NCBI RefSeq assembly: GCF_030866805.1
Contig: NZ_CP133019.1
Location: 1,364,001 to 1,428,000, forward strand
Direction: 5' to 3'
DNA from: Microbacterium terrisoli
GTDB taxonomy: Bacteria; Actinomycetota; Actinomycetes; Actinomycetales; Microbacteriaceae
DNA: 64,000 nt
In this document: positions 45,987 through 54,542 of the stretch, one piece after another
Layout: every line of letters starts with the position of its first letter
How positions within the stretch are numbered: position 1 is the first letter of the stretch
The notes under the pieces: generated by a model
Database searches by the model: none
The model's input: the letters and a program-made list of their open reading frames with translations, nothing else
What the model was told of the DNA's origin: nothing
Program-made: the position numbers and the translations under genes

Positions 45987-46625
45987 ATGGCCCGTCCACC
46001 GTTCCACGCCATGGTCGCGCTGCGCGGTGTCGTGGCGCTGCTGGTCGGCATCGCGGTGGCGGCGGTGCTGCTGCCGGTGCTCAGCGTCGCGGCCGCCCTG
46101 CTGGCCGGCTGGGCGGTGGCAGCGCTGACGGCGGCTGTCTGGGCGCTCCTGGTCGTGTGGCCGATGGATGCCGCAGCCACCCGTGCGCATGCGACCGCAG
46201 AAGATCCCGGCCACCGTGCGAGCCGGGTCATCGCGCTGCTGGGAAGCCTTGCCAGCATCGGGGCGGTGGCGGTGGTGCTCACGCAGCACCGCGCGGCCTC
46301 GGGGGCTGAGGCGTTCGTCCTGGCCGGCATCGCGCTGGCGAGTGTGATCGCCTCGTGGCTGCTGATCCAGACCGTGTACATGCTGCGCATCGCCGATACG
46401 TATTATCACGAGCCGGTCGGCGGAATCATGTTCAACCAGACCGAAGATCCGGCATACACGGATTTCGCGTACGTCTCGTTCGGTGTCGGGCTCGCCTACC
46501 AGATCGCCGACACCAATCTCACCCGCAACGACATGCGGCGCGTGGTGATCGCGCAGTCGCTGCTCGGGTACCTGTTCGGTGCGGTGATCCTGGGCACCGT
46601 CATCAATCTGCTCGCAGGACTCTGA
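45987..46625 (+). CDS. DUF1345 membrane protein
   Basis: 212 residues with five hydrophobic helices and the family core motif GGIMFNQTEDPAYTDFAYVSFGVGLAYQIADTNL, ending in VINLLAGL. Function unknown. It is divergent from the DHA2 exporter across 150 bases. Confidence 0.88.
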   Translation: MARPPFHAMVALRGVVALLVGIAVAAVLLPVLSVAAALLAGWAVAALTAAVWALLVVWPMDAAATRAHATAEDPGHRASRVIALLGSLASIGAVAVVLTQHRAASGAEAFVLAGIALASVIASWLLIQTVYMLRIADTYYHEPVGGIMFNQTEDPAYTDFAYVSFGVGLAYQIADTNLTRNDMRRVVIAQSLLGYLFGAVILGTVINLLAGL

Positions 46626-46687
46626 CGCAGACTCTGACGCGGAGCAGGCTGCCGATGGTGCTCCGAAGCCGCGGCTAGGCTGACCGG

Positions 46688-48622
46688 ATGAGCATGCGCG
46701 GCGGAGGGTTCCGGGGCGTGGACGCCGACGCCCAGCGCCGGCTGAACGCCCAGGCGCCGAGCATCTCGCACCTCGGGCGCCGGGTGGCGACGCTGTTCCG
46801 CCCGTACCTCCCGAGGCTGGCCGCGACCGTCATCCTCGTGATCGTGGGCGCCGCGGTCGCCGTGATCCCCCCGCTGATCGTCCAGCACGTGTTCGACGAT
46901 GCGCTGTTCCCCCTCGACGGCGGCAGGCCCGACCTCGCGCTGCTGATCCGGCTCGTGGCGGCCATGATCGTGCTCTTCCTGCTGTCAGCCGGGCTGGGGC
47001 TGGCCCAGACCTGGCTGACGGCCACCGTCGGCAACAGCGTGACCGGGGACCTGCGTGTGCGCCTGTTCGAGCACCTGCAGGCGATGGAACTCGGCTTCTT
47101 CACGCGCACGAAGACCGGTGTGATCCAGTCGCGGCTGCAGAACGACGTGGGCGCGGTCTCCAGCGTGCTCACCAACACGATCACCAGCATCCTGGGCAAC
47201 ACCGTCACCGTCGTCGCCTCGCTGGTCGCGATGATCCTCATCGATTGGCGCTTGACGATCATCGCCGTCATCCTCATGCCGATCCTCGCGATCGTTCAGC
47301 GCCGCGTGGGCCAGGTGCGCGCGCGCATCGCGAGCCAGACGCAGGAGTCGCTGTCCGAGCTGACGGCGATCACGCAGGAGACGTTGAGCGTCTCCGGAAT
47401 CCTGCTGTCGAAGTCGTTCAACCGCCAGCGCTCCGAATCGCAGCGCTACGCAGGCGAGAACCGCAACCAGGTGCGCCTGCAGGTGCGCCAGGCGATGAGC
47501 GGCCAGGGGTTCTTCGCCCTGGTCAGCGTGCTGATGGCCAGCATCCCGGCGATCATCTATCTCGTGGCCGGCTACCTCATCACCGGGGGAGCGGGCGAGA
47601 TCACCGCCGGGACGATCGTCGCGTTCACGACCGTGCAGGCTCGGCTGCTGCAGCCGCTCATGGGCCTGATGCGCGTCGCACTGGATCTGCAGACATCCTC
47701 GGCCGTGTTCGCCCGCATCTTCGAGTACCTCGACCTCGTGCCGGCGATCGCCGATGCGCCGGAGGCGATCGATGTCGTCGCGGGTCCGGGACCGGCCGGA
47801 CAGGTCGAGTTCCGTGACGTCGTGTTCCGCTACCCCGACGCCGCGGCCGACTCCCGGCCGACGCTGGACCGGGTCTCGTTCGTGGCAGCGCCCGGACAGC
47901 ACGTCGCGTTCGTCGGGCCGTCGGGGGCCGGCAAGACGACGGTCCTGTATCTCACGCCGCGCATGTACGAGGCATCCGGCGGTGCGGTCCTGTTCGCCGG
48001 CACCGACGTGCGCGCGCTTCGACAGGAATCGATCATCGACAACGTCGGGATCGTCTCTCAGGAGACCTATCTGTTCCATGCGACCATCCGCGAGAATCTG
48101 CGCTACGCCAAACCCGACGCGACCGACGACGAGCTGTATGCGGCGTGCCGGGCTGCCAACATCCACCACATCATCACCGGCTTCGAGCGCGGCTACGACA
48201 CCGTGGTGGGCGAGCGCGGCTACCGTCTGTCGGGCGGCGAGAAGCAGCGCGTCGCGATCGCGCGTGTGCTGCTGAAAGACCCTCCGGTGCTGCTCCTGGA
48301 CGAGGCGACCTCGGCGCTGGACACGGTCTCCGAACGCGTCGTCCAAGAGGCACTGGATGCCGCCCAGCGCGGCCGCACGACCCTGTCGATCGCGCATCGG
48401 CTCTCGACGGTGATCGGCGCCGACGTCATCCACGTCGTCGACGCCGGACGCATCGTCGAGTCGGGCACCCATGCGCAGCTGCTGGCTCGCGGCGGCCTGT
48501 ACGCCCAGCTCGCAGCGCAGCAGCTGGCGGCCAGCCGGGTGCTGCAGACGGAAGAGCAGGATGCCGCTCCCGCGGCCCCCGCCCACCCCGAACGTCGCGC
48601 GGACCGGTCACCCGACGCCTGA
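46688..48622 (+). CDS. ABC exporter, fused membrane and ATPase domains
   Basis: 644 residues: a six-helix ABC_membrane domain (about residues 35-330) then an ATPase with Walker A GPSGAGKTT (about 416-424), Q-loop VSQETYLF, signature LSGGEKQRVAIA, Walker B VLLLDEATSALD and the H-loop His. It works as a homodimer, or as a half of a heterodimer whose partner is not here. Substrate unknown. TAGGCT at 46676-46681 is six bases before the ATG. Confidence 0.93.
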   Translation: MSMRGGGFRGVDADAQRRLNAQAPSISHLGRRVATLFRPYLPRLAATVILVIVGAAVAVIPPLIVQHVFDDALFPLDGGRPDLALLIRLVAAMIVLFLLSAGLGLAQTWLTATVGNSVTGDLRVRLFEHLQAMELGFFTRTKTGVIQSRLQNDVGAVSSVLTNTITSILGNTVTVVASLVAMILIDWRLTIIAVILMPILAIVQRRVGQVRARIASQTQESLSELTAITQETLSVSGILLSKSFNRQRSESQRYAGENRNQVRLQVRQAMSGQGFFALVSVLMASIPAIIYLVAGYLITGGAGEITAGTIVAFTTVQARLLQPLMGLMRVALDLQTSSAVFARIFEYLDLVPAIADAPEAIDVVAGPGPAGQVEFRDVVFRYPDAAADSRPTLDRVSFVAAPGQHVAFVGPSGAGKTTVLYLTPRMYEASGGAVLFAGTDVRALRQESIIDNVGIVSQETYLFHATIRENLRYAKPDATDDELYAACRAANIHHIITGFERGYDTVVGERGYRLSGGEKQRVAIARVLLKDPPVLLLDEATSALDTVSERVVQEALDAAQRGRTTLSIAHRLSTVIGADVIHVVDAGRIVESGTHAQLLARGGLYAQLAAQQLAASRVLQTEEQDAAPAAPAHPERRADRSPDA

Positions 48623-48667
48623 CCGCCGGTGGGCGGGCTCGTCGCAGGGCGCCTCAGCCGGGCACGG

Positions 48668-49801
48668 TCAGCCGGTGACGGCCTCGACCGAGGCGGCGAC
48701 CGCATCGGCGACGGCATCCAGGCTCTGCCGCAGCCCATGCGGAAAGGTGAAGCGCACCGAGGTCTGCGCGGTCTCGCGATCGATGCCCATCGCCAGCAGC
48801 ACGTGCGAGGGGTCGTCGGCCCCCGCCGCGCACGCAGAACCCGAGGAAGACACCACACCGCGCCGCTCGAGCTCGAGCAGCACCGCCTCGCCGCTGGTTC
48901 CCGCGAAGGTGAACGACGCGGTCGCCGGCAGGCGATGGACCGGGTCGCCGGTCAGGCGCGCCCTCGGCACGCGGTCGAGCACCTGGCCGATGAAGGCGTC
49001 ACGCAGCGGCGCGACGGCTGCGACATCCTCATCTCTCTCCCGCTCCGCGAGCTCGAGAGCGGTGGCCAGCCCGACCGCGCCGGCGACATCCTGCGTGCCG
49101 CTGCGCCGTCCGCGTTCCTGTCCGCCGCCGTGCATCAGGGGCTCGAGCGGAATGCGGCCGGCGACGGCCAGAGCGCCGGTGCCCTTGGGCGCGCCGATCT
49201 TGTGGCCGGCCACCGCGATGGCTGCGGCCCCCGTGCCCGCCAGTGGAAGCCACCCGGTGGCCTGGACGGCATCCACGTGCAGCGGCACGCCCCGGGAGCG
49301 ACAGATCGCCGCGATGGATGCCACATCCTGCACGGTGCCCACTTCGTTGTTCGCGTAGCCGATGCTGACCAGGGCCGTGTCATCCCGGATGGCCGCCTCG
49401 ATCGCTGCGGGGTCGACGCGGCCGTGCACATCGACGGGCACGAGCGTGGCGTCGAACCCGTGCACGCGGTGCAGATAGGCGACCGACTCGAGGATCGCCT
49501 CATGCTCGATCGGCAGCGTCACGACGTGGCGCGCACCGCGGGTGGATGCCGCGGCGATCGCGATGCCCTTCACCGCGAGGTTGTCGGCCTCGGTGCCGCC
49601 CGAGGTGAACACGACGTCGTTCGTGCGCACTCCGAGCACGCGGGCCACGCGGGATCGAGCGTCGTCCAGGGCGGCGGCCGATGCTTCGCCGACCGTGTGG
49701 TGGCTGGACGGGTTGCCGAACGTGCGGGTGAGGTGCGGCGTCATCGCCTCGAGAACTTCGCGGCGTACCGGCGTGGTGGCGGCGTTGTCGAGATAGAGCA
49801 T
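48668..49801 (-). CDS. Cysteine desulfurase of the NAD operon (NifS/IscS-like)
   Basis: 377 residues of class V aminotransferase fold: PLP Lys in VAGHKIGAPKG (about residue 201), catalytic Cys in SSGSACAAGADDPSH (about 324). It starts 16 bases after nadC, so it is the last gene of nrtR-nadA-nadB-nadC. The context suggests it supplies sulfur for the NadA [4Fe-4S] cluster, like the NadS proteins known elsewhere. Confidence 0.92.
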   Translation of the reverse strand: MLYLDNAATTPVRREVLEAMTPHLTRTFGNPSSHHTVGEASAAALDDARSRVARVLGVRTNDVVFTSGGTEADNLAVKGIAIAAASTRGARHVVTLPIEHEAILESVAYLHRVHGFDATLVPVDVHGRVDPAAIEAAIRDDTALVSIGYANNEVGTVQDVASIAAICRSRGVPLHVDAVQATGWLPLAGTGAAAIAVAGHKIGAPKGTGALAVAGRIPLEPLMHGGGQERGRRSGTQDVAGAVGLATALELAERERDEDVAAVAPLRDAFIGQVLDRVPRARLTGDPVHRLPATASFTFAGTSGEAVLLELERRGVVSSSGSACAAGADDPSHVLLAMGIDRETAQTSVRFTFPHGLRQSLDAVADAVAASVEAVTG

Positions 49802-49817
49802 GTGCGTGCCCCGTGCG

Positions 49818-50672
49818 CTAGGCCTGCACGTGCAGGTCGAGGCCCAGATCGATCGCGCGGGCGCCGTGCGTGAGCGCCCCCACCGAGATCACGTCGACCC
49901 CGGTCTCGGCGATCGCCCGGACAGTGTCGAGGTTCACGCCTCCCGACGCTTCGACGATCGCGCGACCGGCGACCTGGGCGACGCCTGCGCGCAGGTCGTC
50001 GAGCGAGAAGTTGTCGAGCATGATCGTGCCGATGCCGGCAGCCAGAACCGGTTCGATCTGGTCGAGCCGGTCGACTTCGACCTCGACATGGGTCGTGTGC
50101 GGCAGCCGGTCGACGGCCTGGCGAAGCGCCTCGGTGACGCTGAGTCCCTGTGCGGTGAGCACGCCGAGGTGGTTGTCTTTGGCCATCACGGCGTCAGAGA
50201 GCGAGTACCGGTGGTTGTGCCCGCCGCCGCAGCGCACCGCATGCTTCTCGAACGCGCGCAGGCCCGGCGTGGTCTTGCGGGTGTCGACGATGCGCGCGCC
50301 GGTGTGCGCGGCCTCGGCGACGTAGCGGGCGGTGACGGTGGCGATGCCGGTCATCCTCTGGACGAAGTTCAGGCCGACCCGCTCGGCGGTCAGCACGGCG
50401 CGGGCGGGGCCGGTCACCGTGGCCAGCACATCGCCGGAGACGAACGCGTCGCCGTCGGCCGCGTGCAGCACGACCTCGACGCGCGGATCGGTCAGCGCGA
50501 ACGCCGCGGCGAACACCTCGCCGCCGGCGAAGGTGCCCGGCTCGCGGGCGACCAGGTCGGCGCGCGCGGTCGCCGCAGACGGGATCAGCGCCTCACTGGT
50601 GGCGTCGCCCCAGGGGGCGTCTTCGGCAAGGGCCGCCGCGACGGCGGTGTCGATCTGGGCGCGGGTGAGCAT
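49818..50672 (-). CDS. nadC: Nicotinate-nucleotide pyrophosphorylase (carboxylating)
   Basis: 284 residues of the quinolinate phosphoribosyltransferase family, with DTRKTTPGLRAFEKHAVRCGGGHNHR and EASGGVNLDTVRAIAETGVDVISVG. It converts quinolinate and PRPP to nicotinate mononucleotide. Start and nadB stop share one base (TGATG). Confidence 0.95.
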   Translation of the reverse strand: MLTRAQIDTAVAAALAEDAPWGDATSEALIPSAATARADLVAREPGTFAGGEVFAAAFALTDPRVEVVLHAADGDAFVSGDVLATVTGPARAVLTAERVGLNFVQRMTGIATVTARYVAEAAHTGARIVDTRKTTPGLRAFEKHAVRCGGGHNHRYSLSDAVMAKDNHLGVLTAQGLSVTEALRQAVDRLPHTTHVEVEVDRLDQIEPVLAAGIGTIMLDNFSLDDLRAGVAQVAGRAIVEASGGVNLDTVRAIAETGVDVISVGALTHGARAIDLGLDLHVQA

Positions 50673-52315
50673 CACGAGGCCTCCAAGCGGGCGGGCAGGG
50701 GCGAACCGTGTTCGGATCTCATCCGATCCGATGCGAAAACGACCCGACGGACCGGTTCCGGCGCAGCGGGGGCAAGGATGGGATGAGTCGTGATCGCGGC
50801 CGGAGCATCGGTGCGAAAATGCGCCCCGACCGACGATGTTCGGGCCGTTGCGGCGGCGGCGACCGCCCGGGCGAGCAGCAGAAGGTTCTCGTCCTCGTGA
50901 TCGGCGACGGTGTGCGCCGTGCGCTCGTGGACGGCCCACCCCGTGAGCGCCTGCGCCGCGCGGGCGAGGCCGACGGCGTCACGGGCCAGCCCCACCTGCT
51001 CCCACATCACGCGCTGCAGGGCGGCACGTGAGAAGGGAACGGCGTCAGCGGCCGGTGACTGCGCGGCGGCGGCCCGGTCGGTGATCGCGACGTCGGCCAC
51101 GCCTGGTGCTGAGATCACAGGCCAGGCAGCGGCTGCGGCATCGGGCACGACCGCATCGCCCGCGCGGGCGCCGAACACGGCCGCTTCGAGCAGGGAGTTC
51201 GAAGCCAGCCGGTTCGCTCCGTGCACACCGGTGCGGGCGCACTCGCCGACCGCATACAGCCCGGGCAGGCTCGTGCGGCCGTGCAGGTCTGTCGTGATGC
51301 CGCCCATCAGGTAGTGCGCGGCGGGTGTGACCGGGATCGGCTGGTGCGCCCAGTCCAGGCCGCGGGCGCCCACGGCCGCATCGATCGTGGGAAAACGCCG
51401 CGGGAGGAACGCGGCGGCGTCGGACGCCCCGACCCGTGTCGCGTCCAGCCGCACCGGGCGACCGTTCTGCCGGGTCATGCGCTGCGCGATCGCTCGAGCC
51501 ACGACATCCCGTGCGGCGAGCTCGCCGTCGGGGTGCGCGTCGAACAGGAAGCGTCGTCCGTCGTCGTCGATGATCGTCGCGCCCTCGCCGCGCACTGCTT
51601 CGGAGACCAGGAACGGCTCGCCCACAGCCAGCACCGTCGGGTGGAACTGCACGAACTCGAGGTCGGAGACGGCGGCCCCGGCCCGAAGGGCGGCAGCGAT
51701 GCCGTCGCCGGTGGCCACGGCCGGATTCGTGGTGTGCGCATAGAGCTGGCCGGCACCTCCGGTGGCGAGGATCACCGCATCCGCGAGCAGGATGTCGCGT
51801 CGCCCTGCGACGAGCAGTGCGACACCGCCCACCCGCGCGGCGTCGTCGACCACCAGGTCGAGGAGGAATGCGTGCTCGATCACGCGCACGCCGCTGGCGC
51901 GCAGCGCGGCGATCAGCGCGTGCTCGATCACCCGTCCGGTCGCGTCGCCATCGGCGTGCACGACGCGGGGGTGGGAGTGCGCGGCCTCGAGCCCGCGGGC
52001 CAGGTCACCGGCGGCGTCTCGGTCGAATGCGACCCCGCGAAGGCGCAGTTCGCGCACCCGCTCGGGACCCTCGCGCGTGAGCACGTCCACGGCGGCGGGG
52101 TCGGCGAGTCCGGCGCCGGCGGCGAGAGTGTCGCGCGCGTGCGCGGCGGGGGAGTCGTCCTCGAACAGGGCCGCGGCCACGCCGCCCTGCGCGAACGTCG
52201 TGTTCGCGGCATCCAGCGCCGCCTTCGTGACCAGGGTCACCTCGCACGAGGCGGCGGCGTGAAGCGCGGCGGTGATGCCTGCGATGCCGCTGCCGACGAC
52301 CACGACATGGGTCAT
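50672..52315 (-). CDS. nadB: L-aspartate oxidase
   Basis: 547 residues, FAD-dependent. GSGIAGITAALHAA at the N-terminus, the succinate-dehydrogenase-like ATGGAGQLYAHTTNP and EFVQFHPT, and GLYAVGECARTGVHGANRLASNSLLE are typical of NadB. It makes iminoaspartate for NadA. The start overlaps the nadA stop (ATGA). A start 15 bases upstream exists but would not be coupled. Confidence 0.95.
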   Translation of the reverse strand: MTHVVVVGSGIAGITAALHAAASCEVTLVTKAALDAANTTFAQGGVAAALFEDDSPAAHARDTLAAGAGLADPAAVDVLTREGPERVRELRLRGVAFDRDAAGDLARGLEAAHSHPRVVHADGDATGRVIEHALIAALRASGVRVIEHAFLLDLVVDDAARVGGVALLVAGRRDILLADAVILATGGAGQLYAHTTNPAVATGDGIAAALRAGAAVSDLEFVQFHPTVLAVGEPFLVSEAVRGEGATIIDDDGRRFLFDAHPDGELAARDVVARAIAQRMTRQNGRPVRLDATRVGASDAAAFLPRRFPTIDAAVGARGLDWAHQPIPVTPAAHYLMGGITTDLHGRTSLPGLYAVGECARTGVHGANRLASNSLLEAAVFGARAGDAVVPDAAAAAWPVISAPGVADVAITDRAAAAQSPAADAVPFSRAALQRVMWEQVGLARDAVGLARAAQALTGWAVHERTAHTVADHEDENLLLLARAVAAAATARTSSVGAHFRTDAPAAITTHPILAPAAPEPVRRVVFASDRMRSEHGSPLPARLEAS

Positions 52316-53649
52316 GAGGCGTTCTCCCACGCGTACGCGGGGGCGGCCGCGGGCTTGGCCGCCAGCATGCGCTCGAGGGCGACGCGGGCGGGGTCGGCGA
52401 CGTCGGCCGGCACCTGGATGCGGTTGCGCACCTCACCGGCGAGCAGGCCCTCCAGGACCCAGGCCATGTAGCCGGGGTGGATGCGGTACATCGTCGAGCA
52501 GGGGCACACCACCGGGTCGAGGCAGAAGATGGTGTGCTGAGGGTGCTGCGCGGCCAGCCGCTGCACGAGGTTGATCTCGGTGCCGATCGCGAACACCGTG
52601 GGCTCGGTGGCCTCTTCGATCGCGCGGCGGATGTAGGCGGTGGATCCCGCCTCGTCGGCCGCGTCGACCACGGGGGCCGGGCACTCGGGGTGCACGATCA
52701 CCCGCACGCCCGGGTAGTCCACGCGGGCCTGCGCGATCTGGTCGACGGTGAACCGCCTGTGCACCGAGCAGAAGCCGTGCCACAGGATCACGCGCGCGTC
52801 GCGCAGCGTGTCGGCGTCGGCGCCGCCCAGCGGCTGCCGCGGGTTCCACATCGGCATCTGCGCGTCCGCGACGCCCATCGCCCGCGCCGTGTTGCGCCCC
52901 AGGTGCTGGTCGGGGAAGAAGAGCACACGCCGCCCGCGGGCGAACGCCCATTCCAGCACGGTGCGGGCGTTCGACGACGTGCAGACGATGCCGCCGTGGC
53001 GGCCGACGAATCCCTTGATGGCAGCCGATGAGTTCATGTAGGTCACCGGGATGACCGGCACCAGTCCGTCCGCATCGGGCGTGTCGAGGTCGCCGTAGAG
53101 CTCTTCGAGCTGCTCCCAGCATTCCTCGACCTCGTCGATCGAGGCCATGTCGGCCATCGAACAGCCTGCGGCGAGATTGGGCAGGATGACGGCTTGATCG
53201 GGCCCCGACAGCAGATCCGCGGTCTCTGCCATGAAATGCACACCGCAGAACACGATCGCCTCGGCTTCGGGGTGGGTCTTGGCGGCATTCGCGAGCTGGA
53301 ACGAGTCGCCCACGTAGTCGGCGTGCACGACGACCTCTTCGCGCTGGTAGAAGTGTCCGAGGATCACGACGCGCTCACCCAAGGCCTGCTTGGCCGCGCG
53401 CACGCGCTCGGCCAGCTCTGCAGCCGAGGCATCCCGGTACTCCTGCGGCAGGCCGCCCTGCACCGGCGCGCCGGTCGGGATCACATCGCCCATCGATGCG
53501 CCAGGACCGTACCCCGGCACCGGGTCGAAGTCCCAGGGCGCGGCGACGAGATCCATCGTGCAAGCCTCTTGCGCCGACGTGCCCGCGGCGATCGCCTGCA
53601 GGGTGTGGTCGACCGACGCGTCGGTCAGGGTGAGGGGAGTGGCGGCCAT
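52312..53649 (-). CDS. nadA: Quinolinate synthase
   Basis: 445 residues. NadA condenses iminoaspartate with dihydroxyacetone phosphate on a [4Fe-4S] cluster; the expected cysteine ligands are visible in VFCGVHFMAETAD-type, IVCTSSNA and CLDPVVCPC regions. It begins about 10 bases after the regulator gene, so all five genes share one message. The first 80 residues are longer than in E. coli NadA, as in other actinobacteria. Confidence 0.95.
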   Translation of the reverse strand: MAATPLTLTDASVDHTLQAIAAGTSAQEACTMDLVAAPWDFDPVPGYGPGASMGDVIPTGAPVQGGLPQEYRDASAAELAERVRAAKQALGERVVILGHFYQREEVVVHADYVGDSFQLANAAKTHPEAEAIVFCGVHFMAETADLLSGPDQAVILPNLAAGCSMADMASIDEVEECWEQLEELYGDLDTPDADGLVPVIPVTYMNSSAAIKGFVGRHGGIVCTSSNARTVLEWAFARGRRVLFFPDQHLGRNTARAMGVADAQMPMWNPRQPLGGADADTLRDARVILWHGFCSVHRRFTVDQIAQARVDYPGVRVIVHPECPAPVVDAADEAGSTAYIRRAIEEATEPTVFAIGTEINLVQRLAAQHPQHTIFCLDPVVCPCSTMYRIHPGYMAWVLEGLLAGEVRNRIQVPADVADPARVALERMLAAKPAAAPAYAWENAS

Positions 53650-53660
53650 CGTTCCTCGAT

Positions 53661-54359
53661 TCAGCGTGGGGTGGGGGCTGGTCCGCGCGCGGCGAGTTCG
53701 ACGTCGCGGTCGTACCGGTACAGGCGGGCAGGTCGATGGCTTCCGGTGCGGAAGCGATCGGTGGGGATCAGAGTGTTGGATGCCTCGGCCTGGCGGCGGA
53801 AGTTCGCCGGGTCCAGGCGGCGACCGAGGATCGACTCGTACGCCTCGCGCAGGTCCGCGAGCGTGAACTCGTCGGGCAGCAGCCCGTGCGCGATGCGCGA
53901 GTAGCCGGCCTTGTTGCGCAGGCGCCACAGCGCGTAGGCGACGATGTCGGTGTGGTCGAACGCGAGGGTCGGCAGGCTGTCCGCGTCGAACCACTGCACG
54001 TTCTCGGGCGCCGAGTCGGTGACCGCATGTGCCGCGCGCTGCGCGTCGACCTCGTCTTGACGAAGGAGCGCCCAATAGACGATCGAGACGACGCGGGAGG
54101 GGGAGCGGTCGACCTCGCCGAACGCGTACAGCTGCTCGAGGTAGCTGGGGGCCAGCCCCGTCGTGGAGCCGAGCGTGCGCGAAGCCGCGGCATCCAGCCC
54201 CTCGGTCGCATCGAGCCACCCGCCGGGCAGCGCCCACTGGCCCTCGTACGGCTCGCGTGTGCGGCGCACGAGCGGCAGGGCGAGGGTTGCGCCGTCGCCT
54301 GCGGGGCGCAGCGTGAAGATCACCGTCGAGACGGCGACACGGATGCGAGGTTCTGTCAT
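53661..54359 (-). CDS. nrtR: NrtR-type transcriptional regulator of NAD metabolism (Nudix fold, inactive)
   Basis: 232 residues: an N-terminal Nudix domain (about 1-140) and a C-terminal winged-helix domain (about 150-220, LREAYESILGRRLDPANFRRQ). The Nudix box is GGWLDATEG...SRTLGSTTGL; the metal-binding glutamates of REUXEE are replaced (RTLGST), so hydrolysis is unlikely. This matches NrtR, which senses an NAD-related ligand and represses NAD genes. It is the first gene of the nadABC operon. Confidence 0.88.
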   Translation of the reverse strand: MTEPRIRVAVSTVIFTLRPAGDGATLALPLVRRTREPYEGQWALPGGWLDATEGLDAAASRTLGSTTGLAPSYLEQLYAFGEVDRSPSRVVSIVYWALLRQDEVDAQRAAHAVTDSAPENVQWFDADSLPTLAFDHTDIVAYALWRLRNKAGYSRIAHGLLPDEFTLADLREAYESILGRRLDPANFRRQAEASNTLIPTDRFRTGSHRPARLYRYDRDVELAARGPAPTPR

Positions 54360-54366
54360 GGTGTGG

Positions 54367-54422
54367 TTCAGGTCAGAATGACTTTAACTGGTGATGCGAT
54401 CTTAGAGTCAGACCGACCTGAA
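54367..54422. promoter_or_regulatory. Paired inverted 17-bp sites, candidate NrtR operator
   Basis: TTCAGGTCAGAATGACT (54367-54383) and its inverted near-copy (54406-54422; 14 of 17 matching on the other strand) lie just upstream of nrtR. Between them, on the minus strand, TAAAGT (near 54382-54387) makes a possible -10 for the operon. The placement around the promoter suggests autoregulated repression by NrtR. Confidence 0.7.
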
Positions 54423-54542
54423 GTGCAACCCCACGGCGACACAATGCGGGTTCGATGACATCGCGGGCTGTACTCTGAATCGCTCGACCCGGCCGTTGCC
54501 GGGTGTGGCGGACGACGCTGGCGAAGAAGGGCAGGGTCGACG

